A stretch of DNA of 64,000 nucleotides from Sphaerospermopsis sp. SIO1G1 (GCA_010672785.1 JAAHFX010000003.1:1-64000), one strand, 5' to 3'. Shown: positions 36,649 through 47,551, numbered from the stretch's first letter. Translations and numbers: made by a program. The notes: generated by a model not told the origin, from the sequence alone.

Positions 36649-37455
36649 ATGAATATTTCTCAACATAGCAAAAAAAAGCCAATTACATGGCAGTTCATTT
36701 TTTCCATAGTAGTGTTTGTGTTCATGTACCTGCCGATTTTGGTACTTGGCTTTTATAGTTTCAATCAGTCACCTTATAGTGCAACTTGGCAAGGTTTTAC
36801 CTTAGAATGGTATCAGAAACTGTTAAGTGATGAACGTATTCTTTCCGCTGTTAAAAACAGTTTGTTAGTAGCTGTCAGTGCTGTAGCTGTGTCTGCTGTT
36901 TTAGGAACTTTAATGGCTGTAGGATTAGCACGTTATAATTTTCCTGGTAAAAAGCTATATCGAGGAATATCTTATTTACCTTTATTAATTCCTGATATTG
37001 CGATTGCCGTTTCTACTTTAGTTTGTTTAGCAGCTTTTGCAATTCCTTTAAGTATTTGGACAATTGTTGCTGCACACATTGTTTTTTGTCTTGCTTATAT
37101 AGCTTTGGTTGTCTCTTCTCGTCTCCAGAATTTAGATCCTCATTTAGAAGAAGCTGCTTTAGATTTAGGTGCAAACCACATTCAAGCTTTTATTAAAGTA
37201 GTTTTACCCCAATTAATGCCAGGAATTATATCTGGTTGTTTATTAGCTTTTGTTCTCAGTTTAGATGATTTTCTCATTGCTAGTTTTACCGCTGGTAGTG
37301 GTTCTAATACTTTACCAATGGAAATATTTAGCCGGATTAGAAGTGGTGTTAAACCAGATATTAATGCCTTGAGTGTGATGTTAATTACTATTACTGGTAT
37401 AGTAGCAATTATTGGTGAATTGCTCAGATCATCAGGCGAAAAAAATAAGTCCTAA
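36649..37455 (+). CDS. potC: ABC transporter permease, spermidine/putrescine PotC type
   Basis: 268 residues with six predicted membrane helices, starting ITWQFIFSIVVFVFMYLPIL. The binding-protein-dependent coupling loop EEAALDLGANHIQAFIKVVL is near residue 164-183, and LSLDDFLIASFTAGSGSNTL is a PotC hallmark. It would form the membrane channel with PotB, using PotA for ATP hydrolysis and PotD for capture. None of those genes is adjacent; partners are presumably elsewhere or upstream in a broken operon. Length is normal. Confidence 0.88.
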   Translation: MNISQHSKKKPITWQFIFSIVVFVFMYLPILVLGFYSFNQSPYSATWQGFTLEWYQKLLSDERILSAVKNSLLVAVSAVAVSAVLGTLMAVGLARYNFPGKKLYRGISYLPLLIPDIAIAVSTLVCLAAFAIPLSIWTIVAAHIVFCLAYIALVVSSRLQNLDPHLEEAALDLGANHIQAFIKVVLPQLMPGIISGCLLAFVLSLDDFLIASFTAGSGSNTLPMEIFSRIRSGVKPDINALSVMLITITGIVAIIGELLRSSGEKNKS

Positions 37456-38053
37456 TTCTTAACTGTAAAATTCCATTTTGATTTCTGATATCATTGGTGT
37501 AGGTAGGGAAGAGACAAAAGTTAAAAGGGTTTTTCAAGGATTTTCGTGTATGGTGTTTTGTTGAATAATCAAATAAATAGGAGTCCTGTAATTATAGGAT
37601 ACTGGATCAATATGGAAGCAAGATTAAGTTAAAAATTATAGCTTTTTTTTGGTTAGAAAGGGGTGCATCTCAAATGTGTAAAAATATTATTTGTCATTGC
37701 GATCGAAGCAAAGGAATTCACTTAGTTCCATTCTCAATGACTTTGTGTAATTAATTATGTCCATGTACTTACTGAAAACTGATAACTGATAACTGCTAAC
37801 TGATAACTGATAACTGCTAACTGATAACTGATAACTGATAACTAAAATGACTTCAAATTGGGTGATACCAAAAAAGTTCCCATAACACACTTGACAAAAT
37901 CTTTAAACTGACCTTATATTTTTGTTATAATAGAAGTCTGTGCGCCCGTATATAACTCTTTTTTTATTACCACTGATAACTGATAACTGATAACTGATAA
38001 CTGAATAAAAAATTGGGGCTGAATTTGGACAAAATGCTCTTTACTCTTCAGCT
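37456..38053. other. Gene-free interval rich in AACTGAT heptamers
   Basis: Two AACTGAT/AACTGCT heptamer arrays, at about 37768-37843 and 37974-38004. The stretch between holds the kinase promoter. The short minus-strand open frame across the first array is a heptamer translation and not a gene. Confidence 0.75.
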
Positions 38054-39901
38054 ATGCAAATTTGTCAAAATCCCAATTGTTCTAACCCATTCAACCCTGA
38101 CTACAGTAAATTTTGCATCGTTTGTGGACATGATAAGTTTGGTGAAATTCTCAGAAACCGATACCGTATTTTACGGTTAATAGGTGAAGGAGGGTTCAGT
38201 AAAACCTATGCAGCAGAAGATGTAGATAGACTAGATGCACCTTGCGTCATTAAACAATTTTTCCCTCAAGTTCAGGGAACTGGACAACGCGCTAAAGCAG
38301 CCGAATTTTTCAAAGAAGAAGCAGTAAGATTATATGAATTAGGAGAAAACCATTCACAAATTCCTCGGTTATTAGCTTTCTTTTCCCAGGGTTCAAGTTT
38401 GTATTTAGTCCAAGAATTTATTATTGGTAAAACTCTACTACAAGAAGTTCAAGAACAGGCTTATAATGAGTCAGAAATTCATCAACTTCTTCTAGATTTA
38501 TTGCCAGTTTTAGAATTTGTACATCAAAAAAATGTTATCCATCGGGATATCAAACCAGAGAATATTATCCGTCGTTATGCAGATAAAAAACCTGTATTAA
38601 TTGACTTTGGAGGTGCAAAACAAGTTACCCATACAAGTATTGCTAGACAAGCAACAGCAATCTATACATTAGGTTATGCACCTACAGAACAAATGGCAGG
38701 TTTTGCTTGTCATGCAAGTGATTTATATGCTTTAGGTGTAACTTGTGTACGGTTGTTAACTCAAGATTTACCTTTACAAGATACCTATGGGTTAAAAGAT
38801 CCACTTTATGATCCCATGAATGCAAAATGGTTATGGGAAGAAAGATTAGCTGGTAAAGGAATTAAAATTAGTGATCAATTAAAAAAAATATTAGATAAAT
38901 TACTACAACATTTTCCTGGAGATAGATATCAAACAGCTACGGAAGTTTTAGATGATTTAAAAGCGGAAGTATCAACACCAGTCGCTAAACAAATTACTCC
39001 TGTACCGGAAATTGTACCAGCAGCAACAGAAACACCCACAAAAATCATTATTCCTGATTTACCTTTAGAAAATTTTGATTTTGATATCGTGACAGTAGAC
39101 ACAGGAGGAAGACAGGTTCATCGTGATCGAGGTAGTAACCAATTATTTAAAGAACAATTGAATAAATACGTCACCATAGAAATGTTATCAATTCCTGGGG
39201 GAAGTTTGATGATGGGTTCACCAGAAAGTGAAGGAAATGCAGATGAACATCCCCAACACCAAGTTAACATTAAACCATTTTTGATCGGCAAATATCCTAT
39301 TACCCAAGCACAATGGAAAACAGTAGCTTTATTACCACAGGTAACTCAAGCTTTAGAATTAAGTCCAGCTAAATTTAAAGGTGCAAGTTTACCCATAGAA
39401 AATGTTTCTTGGTATGAAGCAGTAGAATTTTGTTTAAGGTTATCTTTGAAAACCGGCAGAAATTATCGTTTACCAACGGAAGCAGAATGGGAATATGCTT
39501 GTCGTGCGGGAACAACTACAGCTTTTCATTTTGGAGACAGAATAACCGAAGATTTAGTTAATTGTAGTGGCGGTGATTTTTATGTTGTTCCACCCAGAAG
39601 TAGTTTTAGAAAAGAAATTACTAAAGTAGGAAGTTATAAAGTAGCAAATAATTTTGGTTTGTATGATATGCACGGTTTAGTTTGGGAATGGTGTGCTGAT
39701 CCTTGGCATAATAATTATGATGGTGCTCCCAATGATGGCAGTATTTGGGATGATGATGGTGATATTTATCGGCGAGTTTTGCGTGGTGGTGCGTGGAATT
39801 TTAATGCGGAACTTTGTCGGAGTGCTAGTAGAAGTTGGAATGAAGCAGAAGGTGGTTTAAGGATGTCTGGTTTTCGGGTGGTTTTTTCTATGGAGGTGTG
39901 A
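38054..39901 (+). CDS. Ser/Thr protein kinase with C-terminal FGE-sulfatase domain
   Basis: 615 residues. A zinc ribbon at the N-terminus (CQNPNCSNPFNPDYSKFCIVCG, four cysteines) is followed by a Hanks-type kinase: glycine loop GEGGFSKTYAAED (about 44-56), Lys in CVIKQF, catalytic HRDIKPENIIRR (near 164-175) and LIDFGGAK. A linker leads to an FGE-sulfatase (SUMF1-like) domain from about 375 to the end, with IPGGSLMMGSPESEGNADEH, YRLPTEAEWEYACRAG, WEWCADPW and RVLRGGAWNF. That domain need not make formylglycine; the kinase-FGE fusion is a cyanobacterial design of unknown target. No membrane helix. Confidence 0.93.
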   Translation: MQICQNPNCSNPFNPDYSKFCIVCGHDKFGEILRNRYRILRLIGEGGFSKTYAAEDVDRLDAPCVIKQFFPQVQGTGQRAKAAEFFKEEAVRLYELGENHSQIPRLLAFFSQGSSLYLVQEFIIGKTLLQEVQEQAYNESEIHQLLLDLLPVLEFVHQKNVIHRDIKPENIIRRYADKKPVLIDFGGAKQVTHTSIARQATAIYTLGYAPTEQMAGFACHASDLYALGVTCVRLLTQDLPLQDTYGLKDPLYDPMNAKWLWEERLAGKGIKISDQLKKILDKLLQHFPGDRYQTATEVLDDLKAEVSTPVAKQITPVPEIVPAATETPTKIIIPDLPLENFDFDIVTVDTGGRQVHRDRGSNQLFKEQLNKYVTIEMLSIPGGSLMMGSPESEGNADEHPQHQVNIKPFLIGKYPITQAQWKTVALLPQVTQALELSPAKFKGASLPIENVSWYEAVEFCLRLSLKTGRNYRLPTEAEWEYACRAGTTTAFHFGDRITEDLVNCSGGDFYVVPPRSSFRKEITKVGSYKVANNFGLYDMHGLVWEWCADPWHNNYDGAPNDGSIWDDDGDIYRRVLRGGAWNFNAELCRSASRSWNEAEGGLRMSGFRVVFSMEV

Positions 39902-39920
39902 ATAAATATTTCTCAAAGTT

Positions 39921-40250
39921 TTAACCCACTGCGAAACCAGTAAATTCCCTCAGAAAAGGAGATTTAAAACCTAAAACTATATCCGTTTTTGGTACTCCTA
40001 ATTCTACCAACGCACTAGCTACACCTTCCTCAGTTAAATCTCTCTGAATCCAGATTTTTCCATCTCTAATATCTACATGAATAATTGTGCCATAAGCTCT
40101 TTCATTATTGTTCCATGCTACATGAACTACTAAATAACTATTTCTTTCACTATCAAAAATTAATTCCTTTTCTGTTACTTCTAATCTATGATTTTCAGTG
40201 TTTCTTGTTAACACAGTTTTTACTAATTCAGGATAATTCATTCTTTCCAT
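39921..40250 (-). CDS. xisI: XisI-like protein (fdxN element excision controlling factor)
   Basis: 109 residues. It starts MERMNYPELVKTVLTRNTEN, has YLVVHVAWNNNERAYGTIIH, and ends GVPKTDIVLGFKSPFLREFT, all typical of XisI. In Anabaena, XisH and XisI help the recombinase XisF to excise the fdxN element during heterocyst development, but many cyanobacteria carry extra xisHI pairs far from any such element. It overlaps xisH by 13 bases, so both are translated together. No xisF, nif or fdxN gene is in the window. Confidence 0.93.
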   Translation of the reverse strand: MERMNYPELVKTVLTRNTENHRLEVTEKELIFDSERNSYLVVHVAWNNNERAYGTIIHVDIRDGKIWIQRDLTEEGVASALVELGVPKTDIVLGFKSPFLREFTGFAVG

Positions 40251-40654
40251 AAAACAATCTCCTGTTTAATAATTTCAAAAATCAATAATTTTAATTTATG
40301 TTCTACAATTATTTCTTGAATAAACGGAATTAGAAAAAACTCTTTATATATGTCATTACCAATTGCTAGATATAAAATGCGGTTGGGTTCTTTTTTTCTT
40401 AACACAGAACGATAATTAAGTGTTTGTCCTAAAGCTGCATGAAATTCAGTAACTTCAGATTGCCCTAAAAAGGATTTTACCTCAACTGCTATTTTTTGAC
40501 CTTCCTTTTCTGCGCCTAATAGTCTTTCTGCTCCTAAATCAATTCTAAAGTCAATACCATCTACTGTAAATATTAAAGGATCATCAGTAATTAACCAACC
40601 ATCTTTTTCTAAAGCCAACCTAACTGCATTGAGAAAAAAGTCTTTCGCTGACAT
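40238..40654 (-). CDS. xisH: XisH-like protein (fdxN element excision controlling factor)
   Basis: 138 residues with the XisH signature MSAKDFFLNAVRLALEKDGW, then WLITDDPLIFTVDG, RIDLGAERLLGAEKEGQKIA and VEVKSFLGQSEVTEFHAALG. The Asp, Glu and Glu-x-Lys spacing (DLGAE...VEVKSF) fits a PD-(D/E)XK nuclease fold. First gene of the xisHI pair. Whether this copy still acts in DNA excision, or is a nuclease/partner module, cannot be told. Confidence 0.93.
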   Translation of the reverse strand: MSAKDFFLNAVRLALEKDGWLITDDPLIFTVDGIDFRIDLGAERLLGAEKEGQKIAVEVKSFLGQSEVTEFHAALGQTLNYRSVLRKKEPNRILYLAIGNDIYKEFFLIPFIQEIIVEHKLKLLIFEIIKQEIVLWKE

Positions 40655-40692
40655 AAAAACATCAAGCTATATTTTCTATCTTAGATCGAAAC

Positions 40693-40725
40693 AAAAAAAA
40701 GGGACAAGCAAAGCGCCCATCCCTT
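40693..40725 (-). terminator. Intrinsic terminator downstream of ahcY
   Basis: On the minus strand AAGGGA pairs with TCCCTT around a 15-base loop and is followed by a run of eight T. It starts about 25 bases past the ahcY stop. Confidence 0.8.
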
Positions 40726-40749
40726 CAAAAACTTAATTAATTAAATTTA

Positions 40750-42534
<1,785 letters not shown>

Positions 42535-44184
42535 ATGGTTTTGAAATCTTGGTCTATTCTAGGTTCAATAGTAATTTCTCTAGGGACTGTACCAAAAGTC
42601 ACAGCCCAATTACCAATATTGCCTTACCTACAAAATCCTAGTAATGTTAGTAACGCTGCTGCAACTATAACTGTTTCCGAATGGGTATATTTAGATGGTC
42701 GTCCTGTATTTAGAATAGGAGCATTAAAAATTGATATTCAAAGACGATTAGAAAATATCCAAACTAATTTATATCAAATTGGTGAAGATTATTATTCTTC
42801 CAATGTAGAACTGAATATTGAAGTCAGAAAACGAAATGATTTACCTGTTATTTATATCAATGATAAATATTTGATGACAGTTAATTCTTTGGATGCTAAA
42901 ATAGTAGACATAGATGAATCTTCACGGGCGAATCAAATCCAAATAAATTTACAACAAAGTCTAGAACGAGCCAAACAAGAACGTCAATCTTCATATATAA
43001 TTAACCAAAGTAAAATTACATTGGGAGTGATTATAGTCATCATTATATGTAGCGTAATTATATATCGTTGGCAACGTCGTTCTCTACAGAATGGATTAGA
43101 AGAAAAGTCCCCAGAGCATGAATCCGCAAATCCCGAACCTGAAATTAAACAACCCATCGCCGAGCAATTAAAAGAACAAAAAAAGGAGCATTTATTAGAA
43201 GTTAAAACTAGATTATTTCAATTAACTCAAACCGGAATTTGGAGTAGTGGTATTTTTATCATTTTAGGTTTCTTCCCCTACACAAGAGCTTTACAGTTAA
43301 TGATTCTTGCATTTGCTAGAATTCCTGTTACTGTCGGTATTGTCTTATTAGGAATTTATGTAGTTACCCGTTTTAGTTATGCTCTCATAGATGATTTTAG
43401 TAAAACTCTAATTAGTGGTGGTTTTTTATTAAGAACCGAAAACTTTGAGCGGATGCAGTTAAGAGTTTCTACATTTTCAGGGGTTACTAAAAGTATTACA
43501 ACCTTAATTTTATTAGGAGTAGGAACTTTAATGACCTTAATTGCATTGGGTATAGATATAGTTCCCTTGTTAGCAGGTGCAGGATTAATAGGTGTAGCAA
43601 TATCTCTAGCTTCTCAAAGTTTAATTAAAGACGCAATTAATGGCTTTTTAATTATTGTTGAAGATCAATATGCTGTAGGTGATGTAATTGCAGTAGAAGA
43701 TGTGGGAGGTTTAGTGGAAAACCTCAATTTACGCATTACTCAACTCCGGGATGCAGAAGGGCGTTTAATTACAATTCCTAACAGTGAAATTAAAGTAGTG
43801 GCTAATCTTTCTAGTCATTGGTCAAGGGCTGATTTAACTATACCAGTTTCTTACCAAACCGATATTGATTGTGCCTTAAAATTAATACAAGATGTAGCTT
43901 ACCAGATGAACGAAGAAGAATTTTGGCAACCGCAAATTTTAGAAACACCTAGCATTTTAGGAATTGATAATTTTGGCGATCGCGGTATGATGATTCGTGT
44001 CTGGATTAAAACTCAACCTCTCAAACAGTGGGATGTGGCTAGAGAATATCGTCGTCGTCTTAAAATTGCTTTAGATGCAGTAGGAATGGGTATTCCTCTA
44101 CCTCAAAGATCCATCTGGGTGAATGATACTCAACTCTTAAATTATCAACATAACAGTTCTCACTCTAAACATTCAGAAAGCTAA
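42535..44184 (+). CDS. Mechanosensitive ion channel of the MscS family
   Basis: 549 residues. A signal peptide (SWSILGSIVISLGTVPKVTA) precedes a periplasmic domain of about 130 residues. Membrane helices follow near 160-177 (TLGVIIVIIICSVIIY), 235-250, 256-280, 322-340 and the pore helix around IVPLLAGAGLIGVAISLASQ near 345-364. The MscS C-terminal vestibule motif (LIKDAINGFLIIVEDQYAVG, then DVIAVEDVGGLVENLNLRIT) is clear. It releases solutes under hypo-osmotic stress. The N-terminal extension makes it an MscK/YnaI-like larger variant. Confidence 0.92.
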   Translation: MVLKSWSILGSIVISLGTVPKVTAQLPILPYLQNPSNVSNAAATITVSEWVYLDGRPVFRIGALKIDIQRRLENIQTNLYQIGEDYYSSNVELNIEVRKRNDLPVIYINDKYLMTVNSLDAKIVDIDESSRANQIQINLQQSLERAKQERQSSYIINQSKITLGVIIVIIICSVIIYRWQRRSLQNGLEEKSPEHESANPEPEIKQPIAEQLKEQKKEHLLEVKTRLFQLTQTGIWSSGIFIILGFFPYTRALQLMILAFARIPVTVGIVLLGIYVVTRFSYALIDDFSKTLISGGFLLRTENFERMQLRVSTFSGVTKSITTLILLGVGTLMTLIALGIDIVPLLAGAGLIGVAISLASQSLIKDAINGFLIIVEDQYAVGDVIAVEDVGGLVENLNLRITQLRDAEGRLITIPNSEIKVVANLSSHWSRADLTIPVSYQTDIDCALKLIQDVAYQMNEEEFWQPQILETPSILGIDNFGDRGMMIRVWIKTQPLKQWDVAREYRRRLKIALDAVGMGIPLPQRSIWVNDTQLLNYQHNSSHSKHSES

Positions 44185-44689
44185 AATTTAACGAAATTAT
44201 ATCGTAAGTATTCAGCATTCAGTAATCAGTAATTAGCTTTTCTATAGAATGCCAGATATAGTTGTGAAATACTTCTCTAACTTACAGCAGATTTCGTTCC
44301 TGTGAGGTACAAATCATAATCATGAAACTCTTGTGATATCAAATCCGGTTATATCGGAATGATATATTTTTTCCACATATATTGATATTAAACAAGGGGA
44401 TATTCAAGGAATAATACCGATGCACCCGGAAACGATATGAGGTGGATATCTTGCCCGCCATTAGTGTACCTCATGACACCGGAAAACGCTGTATCTTTAT
44501 ACAAGAGAGTGTCTTTCTAGACTCAATTAACTAGCCTTACGAGTAATCATAGCTGATGGCTGATGGCTAATAGCTGAATGCTTACATCATATCAATTATT
44601 AACAATAATTTTATGTAGCTAATTAACTGTATTTGTTAGGGGTTTAGCATTGCTAAACCCTTACCGATAACCTACTAACCTAGACATTT
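44185..44689. other. Gene-free interval with a nested MITE
   Basis: Between the convergent mscS and radical SAM genes. It contains the split R1 element (44284-44493) and otherwise short heptamer-like fragments (TCAGTAATCAGTAATTAGC near 44218). No gene. Confidence 0.6.
44284..44493. repeat. R1 element split by a second MITE-like insertion
   Basis: The outer parts match the intact R1 copy at 21685-21789: ACAGCAGATTTCGTTCCTG on the left and ACCTCATGACACC to GCTGTAT on the right. Between them, at about 44335-44438, is an extra 104 bp with imperfect inverted ends, ATATCAAATCCGG and its counterpart CCGGAAACGATAT. Part of this insert matches 22349-22376. Confidence 0.75.
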
Positions 44690-46273
44690 CTAAGCTGCTG
44701 TTTTTACCTTTTCCTTTTCAGGAACATAAGGTTTCTCAGCACCTTGGGCTAAATAAGCAGCTAACTGACTTTCAATTTGATCGCGGACAATTTGCCGATA
44801 TTCTAAAAAGTGTTCATTATGAGCGCAAGCGGAAAGATAATGTTCAGCAACTCCGGGATTATGTTTGATGATACTAAACAAATGATGCCAGAATTTCCAC
44901 CTGGTTTCTCGTTTAATTCCCTGTCTCCAAATTACAATTAACAGTGCTTTTACAACTATCAATTCCGGTAATTTAGCAGGTGCTTTCCAAGTAGGTGAAC
45001 CCATCATTAAAAAACAACGATAGGTGCGATCTAAATATGCAACTGGATCATATAAAGCACAGAAAGCCTCGATATATTCCCGTGCAATATCTTCCAAAGG
45101 ACGAGTGGGAATAAAATTCATTAAAGTGGTTTGATTAATATTCCCATCTTGGTTTTCTCTGAGTCTTCCTTCTTTGGTTAAACGATGCCATAAAGCTGTA
45201 TTTGGCAATGCTTGTAACATCGCAAAAGTGGTAGAAGGAATACCAGCTTGTTCAGCAAATCTGACAATGCGATCGCCCGCACCAGACTTTTCTCCATCAA
45301 AACCAATAATAAACCCAGCCATTGGTCGCAGTCCAGCTTTAATAATACTTTGCACTGCATCGGTTAACGAACTGCGGGTATTTTGAAACTTCTTAGTGAG
45401 TTGTAAACTATCCTCATCGGGGGTTTCAATACCTAAAAATACCGCCGCAAAACCAGATTCAACCATCAATTCCATTAACTCTGGATCTTGTGCTAAATCT
45501 ACAGAAGCTTCTGTATCAAACCGGAAAGGATATTCATGTTCAGCCATCCAAACTTTTAACTCTTTGAGCAACAATTTCACATTGCGTTTATTGCCAATAA
45601 AGTTATCATCAACCATGAACACACCACGTCGCCAACCCAACTCATACAGATAATCTAATTCTGCTAAAAGTTGTGCTGGAGTTTTCGTTCTCGGTTTGCG
45701 TCCATATAAAACAATGATGTCACAAAATTCGCATTGGAAAGGACAACCCCGCGAAAATTGCACAGACATCATATCATAGGCATCAAATTCTAATAAATCA
45801 AACCGAGGAATCGGTGTAGTTGTCACATCTGGTTTTTCACTAGCACGGAAAGTTCCCGATGTTTCACCTTTTTGGACTGCTTCCACAAACATGGGTAAAG
45901 TGATTTCCCCTTCATCTAAAATTAGGAAATCTGCACCAGCATCTTGCACTTCATGGGGTGTGGATGTAGGATAAGGGCCACCTAAAGCTACTAACTTACC
46001 CCGATGTTTTGCTTCCCGGACTTGATCTAGTAAATCTTGTTTTTGGACAATCATAGCCGAGAGAATGACTATATCTGCCCAAGCCCATTCTTCCTCTGTA
46101 GCAGGGCGAATGTTACGATCCACTAGCTTAAACTCCCATTCTTGGGGTAGGATAGCCGCCACAGTGGCTAAACCCAATGGTGGTAAAAGAACCTTTCTGT
46201 CCACCAATGCTAGGATTTTTTCATAGGACCAGAAGGTTTTGGGAAATATTGGATAAACTAGCAAGACACGCAT
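44690..46273 (-). CDS. B12-binding radical SAM enzyme (DUF4070-type)
   Basis: About 527 residues from ATG 46273, preceded by GAGGGG; an upstream GTG is less likely. The N-terminal cobalamin-binding domain includes PPLGLATVAAILPQEWEFKL and VALGGPYPTSTPHEV. The radical SAM core has CPFQCEFCDIIVLYGR (CxxxCxxC) near residue 180, and VDDNFIGNKRNVKLLLKELK. The C-terminal domain (ADF/DUF4070-like) contains IARYIEAFCALYDP-type sequence. Such class B enzymes usually add methyl groups to sp2 or sp3 carbons. HpnP (hopanoid C-2 methylase) is a relative; identity with it is possible but not shown. Confidence 0.88.
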   Translation of the reverse strand: MRVLLVYPIFPKTFWSYEKILALVDRKVLLPPLGLATVAAILPQEWEFKLVDRNIRPATEEEWAWADIVILSAMIVQKQDLLDQVREAKHRGKLVALGGPYPTSTPHEVQDAGADFLILDEGEITLPMFVEAVQKGETSGTFRASEKPDVTTTPIPRFDLLEFDAYDMMSVQFSRGCPFQCEFCDIIVLYGRKPRTKTPAQLLAELDYLYELGWRRGVFMVDDNFIGNKRNVKLLLKELKVWMAEHEYPFRFDTEASVDLAQDPELMELMVESGFAAVFLGIETPDEDSLQLTKKFQNTRSSLTDAVQSIIKAGLRPMAGFIIGFDGEKSGAGDRIVRFAEQAGIPSTTFAMLQALPNTALWHRLTKEGRLRENQDGNINQTTLMNFIPTRPLEDIAREYIEAFCALYDPVAYLDRTYRCFLMMGSPTWKAPAKLPELIVVKALLIVIWRQGIKRETRWKFWHHLFSIIKHNPGVAEHYLSACAHNEHFLEYRQIVRDQIESQLAAYLAQGAEKPYVPEKEKVKTAA

Positions 46274-46376
46274 AGTATCACCCCTCACGATGTATTTAGT
46301 GATCTAACTGTAACTAAATTTAGGACGGATTGACTTTTTGATAAGTTGCCATGTTGTATGTGATAATAGAGGAACT

Positions 46377-46440
46377 GTCAGAATCAGGATATCCAGGATT
46401 AAAGGATATACAGGATGAAGACAGTAATTTTCTCACTTAT
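46377..46440 (+). repeat. Left 64-bp direct repeat flanking the toxin-antitoxin cassette
   Basis: From GTCAGAATCAGGATATCCAG to TTCTCACTTAT. It differs from the right copy (47488-47551) at five of 64 bases. Shorter relatives in reverse lie at 53042-53083, 53124-53165 and 29165-29195, and forward at 52909. Confidence 0.85.
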
Positions 46441-46559
46441 TACGTATCATCACCTGTACAAGCCTGAAATATTGATAACTAGCAACTTGGGTAAATCTGA
46501 ATTTTTTATGGATAAGCTGAGGAAAAGTTAAACTACCTTGATTTTAGGAATTACATCCT

Positions 46560-46802
46560 ATGCAGCAAACCCTAAAAGCTATTTATCGTAATGGTACATT
46601 TATTTTACAAACCCCTTGTAATTTACCTGAAGAGGTAGAAATTGAACTTGTGGTTAAGTCTCCTCCAGTGATAGCCCCGAAAATTACTGATGTTAATGAG
46701 AGACGTAAGTTTCTAAAATCACTGGTGGAAAGAATGCAACAAAACCCCATTCCTCCTACTGCACCTCAGTTTACAAGGGATATGTTGCATGAACGCCGTT
46801 GA
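46560..46802 (+). CDS. DUF104 family antitoxin
   Basis: 80 residues. The N-terminal QQTLKAIYRNGTFILQTPCN, then LPEEVEIELVV, is the DUF104 fold (AbrB-like) found in antitoxins of PIN-domain pairs. It overlaps the PIN gene by 14 bases, so the antitoxin is made first, as expected. The C-terminal tail (residues 50-80) is basic and probably wraps the toxin. No promoter inverted repeat assigned. Confidence 0.85.
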   Translation: MQQTLKAIYRNGTFILQTPCNLPEEVEIELVVKSPPVIAPKITDVNERRKFLKSLVERMQQNPIPPTAPQFTRDMLHERR

Positions 46803-47199
46803 TACGAATATTTTAATTTACGTCCATGATCCACGGGATACTAATAAACAGGGAATAGCAGCTTCTTTAGTAGCTAATTTAACAGATGGTGTTTTAATCT
46901 GGCAGGTTGCCTGTGAATATTTAGCTGCAAGTCGTAAACTAGAATCATTAGGGTATGATAAATCACAGGCTTATCAATACATTAGAGATTTACAACAAGT
47001 TTGGTACACTGCTTTACCTACTTGGAATGTAATTGATCATGCTGAAGAATTAATGAACCGGTTTAGTCTCTCACATTGGGATTCAATGATTATTGCTGCT
47101 TGTTTAGAGGCCAATGTGCAAACCTTGTATACAGAAGATTTTGGTTATGAAGTGATTGATGGTTTAAAGATTGTTAATCCTTTTAAATCACATTCTTAA
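46789..47199 (+). CDS. PIN domain toxin, VapC-like
   Basis: 136 residues with the PIN-domain acidic residues: Asp5 in MNAVDTNILIYVHD, Glu near residue 44 in WQVACEYLAASRK, and the later Asp pair in LSHWDSMIIAACLEANVQTL, then LYTEDFGY. It would be an Mg-dependent RNase. Coupled to the DUF104 antitoxin. Target RNA unknown. The pair is intact. Confidence 0.9.
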   Translation: MNAVDTNILIYVHDPRDTNKQGIAASLVANLTDGVLIWQVACEYLAASRKLESLGYDKSQAYQYIRDLQQVWYTALPTWNVIDHAEELMNRFSLSHWDSMIIAACLEANVQTLYTEDFGYEVIDGLKIVNPFKSHS

Positions 47200-47245
47200 T
47201 ATGTGTATTGTGTATAATAATAGAGTAATAATTTTGATAGCTTAG

Positions 47246-47476
47246 TTGATTATTAAAGCAGACTTTGCCCCAATTTTTGAGCTAGGGTTGTCAGAAAAGC
47301 TACAACTTCTAGAAGATTTATGGGATGATATTGCGACTCAATCAGCAAATGTGCCTGTATTAGACTGGCAAAAAGACGAACTGGATCAAAGAAAAGTTCT
47401 CCATTTACAAGATCCGAGTTTAGCTAGTTCTTGGGAATTGGTAAAGGCGAGAATACGTGGTAATATAAGTTGCTAG
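47246..47476 (+). CDS. Orphan addiction-module antitoxin fragment
   Basis: 76 residues. FELGLSEKLQLLEDLWDDIA, then VPVLDWQKDELDQRKVLHLQ, matches the small addiction-module component family (RelE/ParE-type partner). The frame has no ATG; only a TTG at 47246 is possible, so the original start may have been lost. No RelE toxin gene follows: the next 150 bases hold the right flanking repeat. It may be a pseudogene or a lone antitoxin guarding against a distant toxin. Confidence 0.7.
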   Translation: MIIKADFAPIFELGLSEKLQLLEDLWDDIATQSANVPVLDWQKDELDQRKVLHLQDPSLASSWELVKARIRGNISC

Positions 47477-47487
47477 TTAGTGAATTT

Positions 47488-47551
47488 GTCTGAATCAGGA
47501 TGTCCAGGATTTAAGAATTTACAGGATGAAGACAGTAATTTTCTCACTTAT
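47488..47551 (+). repeat. Right 64-bp direct repeat flanking the toxin-antitoxin cassette
   Basis: From GTCTGAATCAGGATGTCCAG to TTCTCACTTAT. Same orientation as the left copy at 46377-46440, so the 1.1 kb between them can be lost or gained by recombination. Confidence 0.85.

Noticed and set aside
37687..37890. 67-residue minus-strand open frame with SYQLSV repeats
   Set aside because: Direct translation of AACTGAT heptamers.
39921..40654. Right end of an fdxN-type developmental excision element
   Set aside because: xisHI alone is not enough; no xisF recombinase, fdxN or nif gene and no attachment repeats were seen.
44690..46273. Firm identification as hopanoid methylase HpnP
   Set aside because: Family and domain layout fit, but no hopanoid genes are adjacent and several paralogues share this layout.
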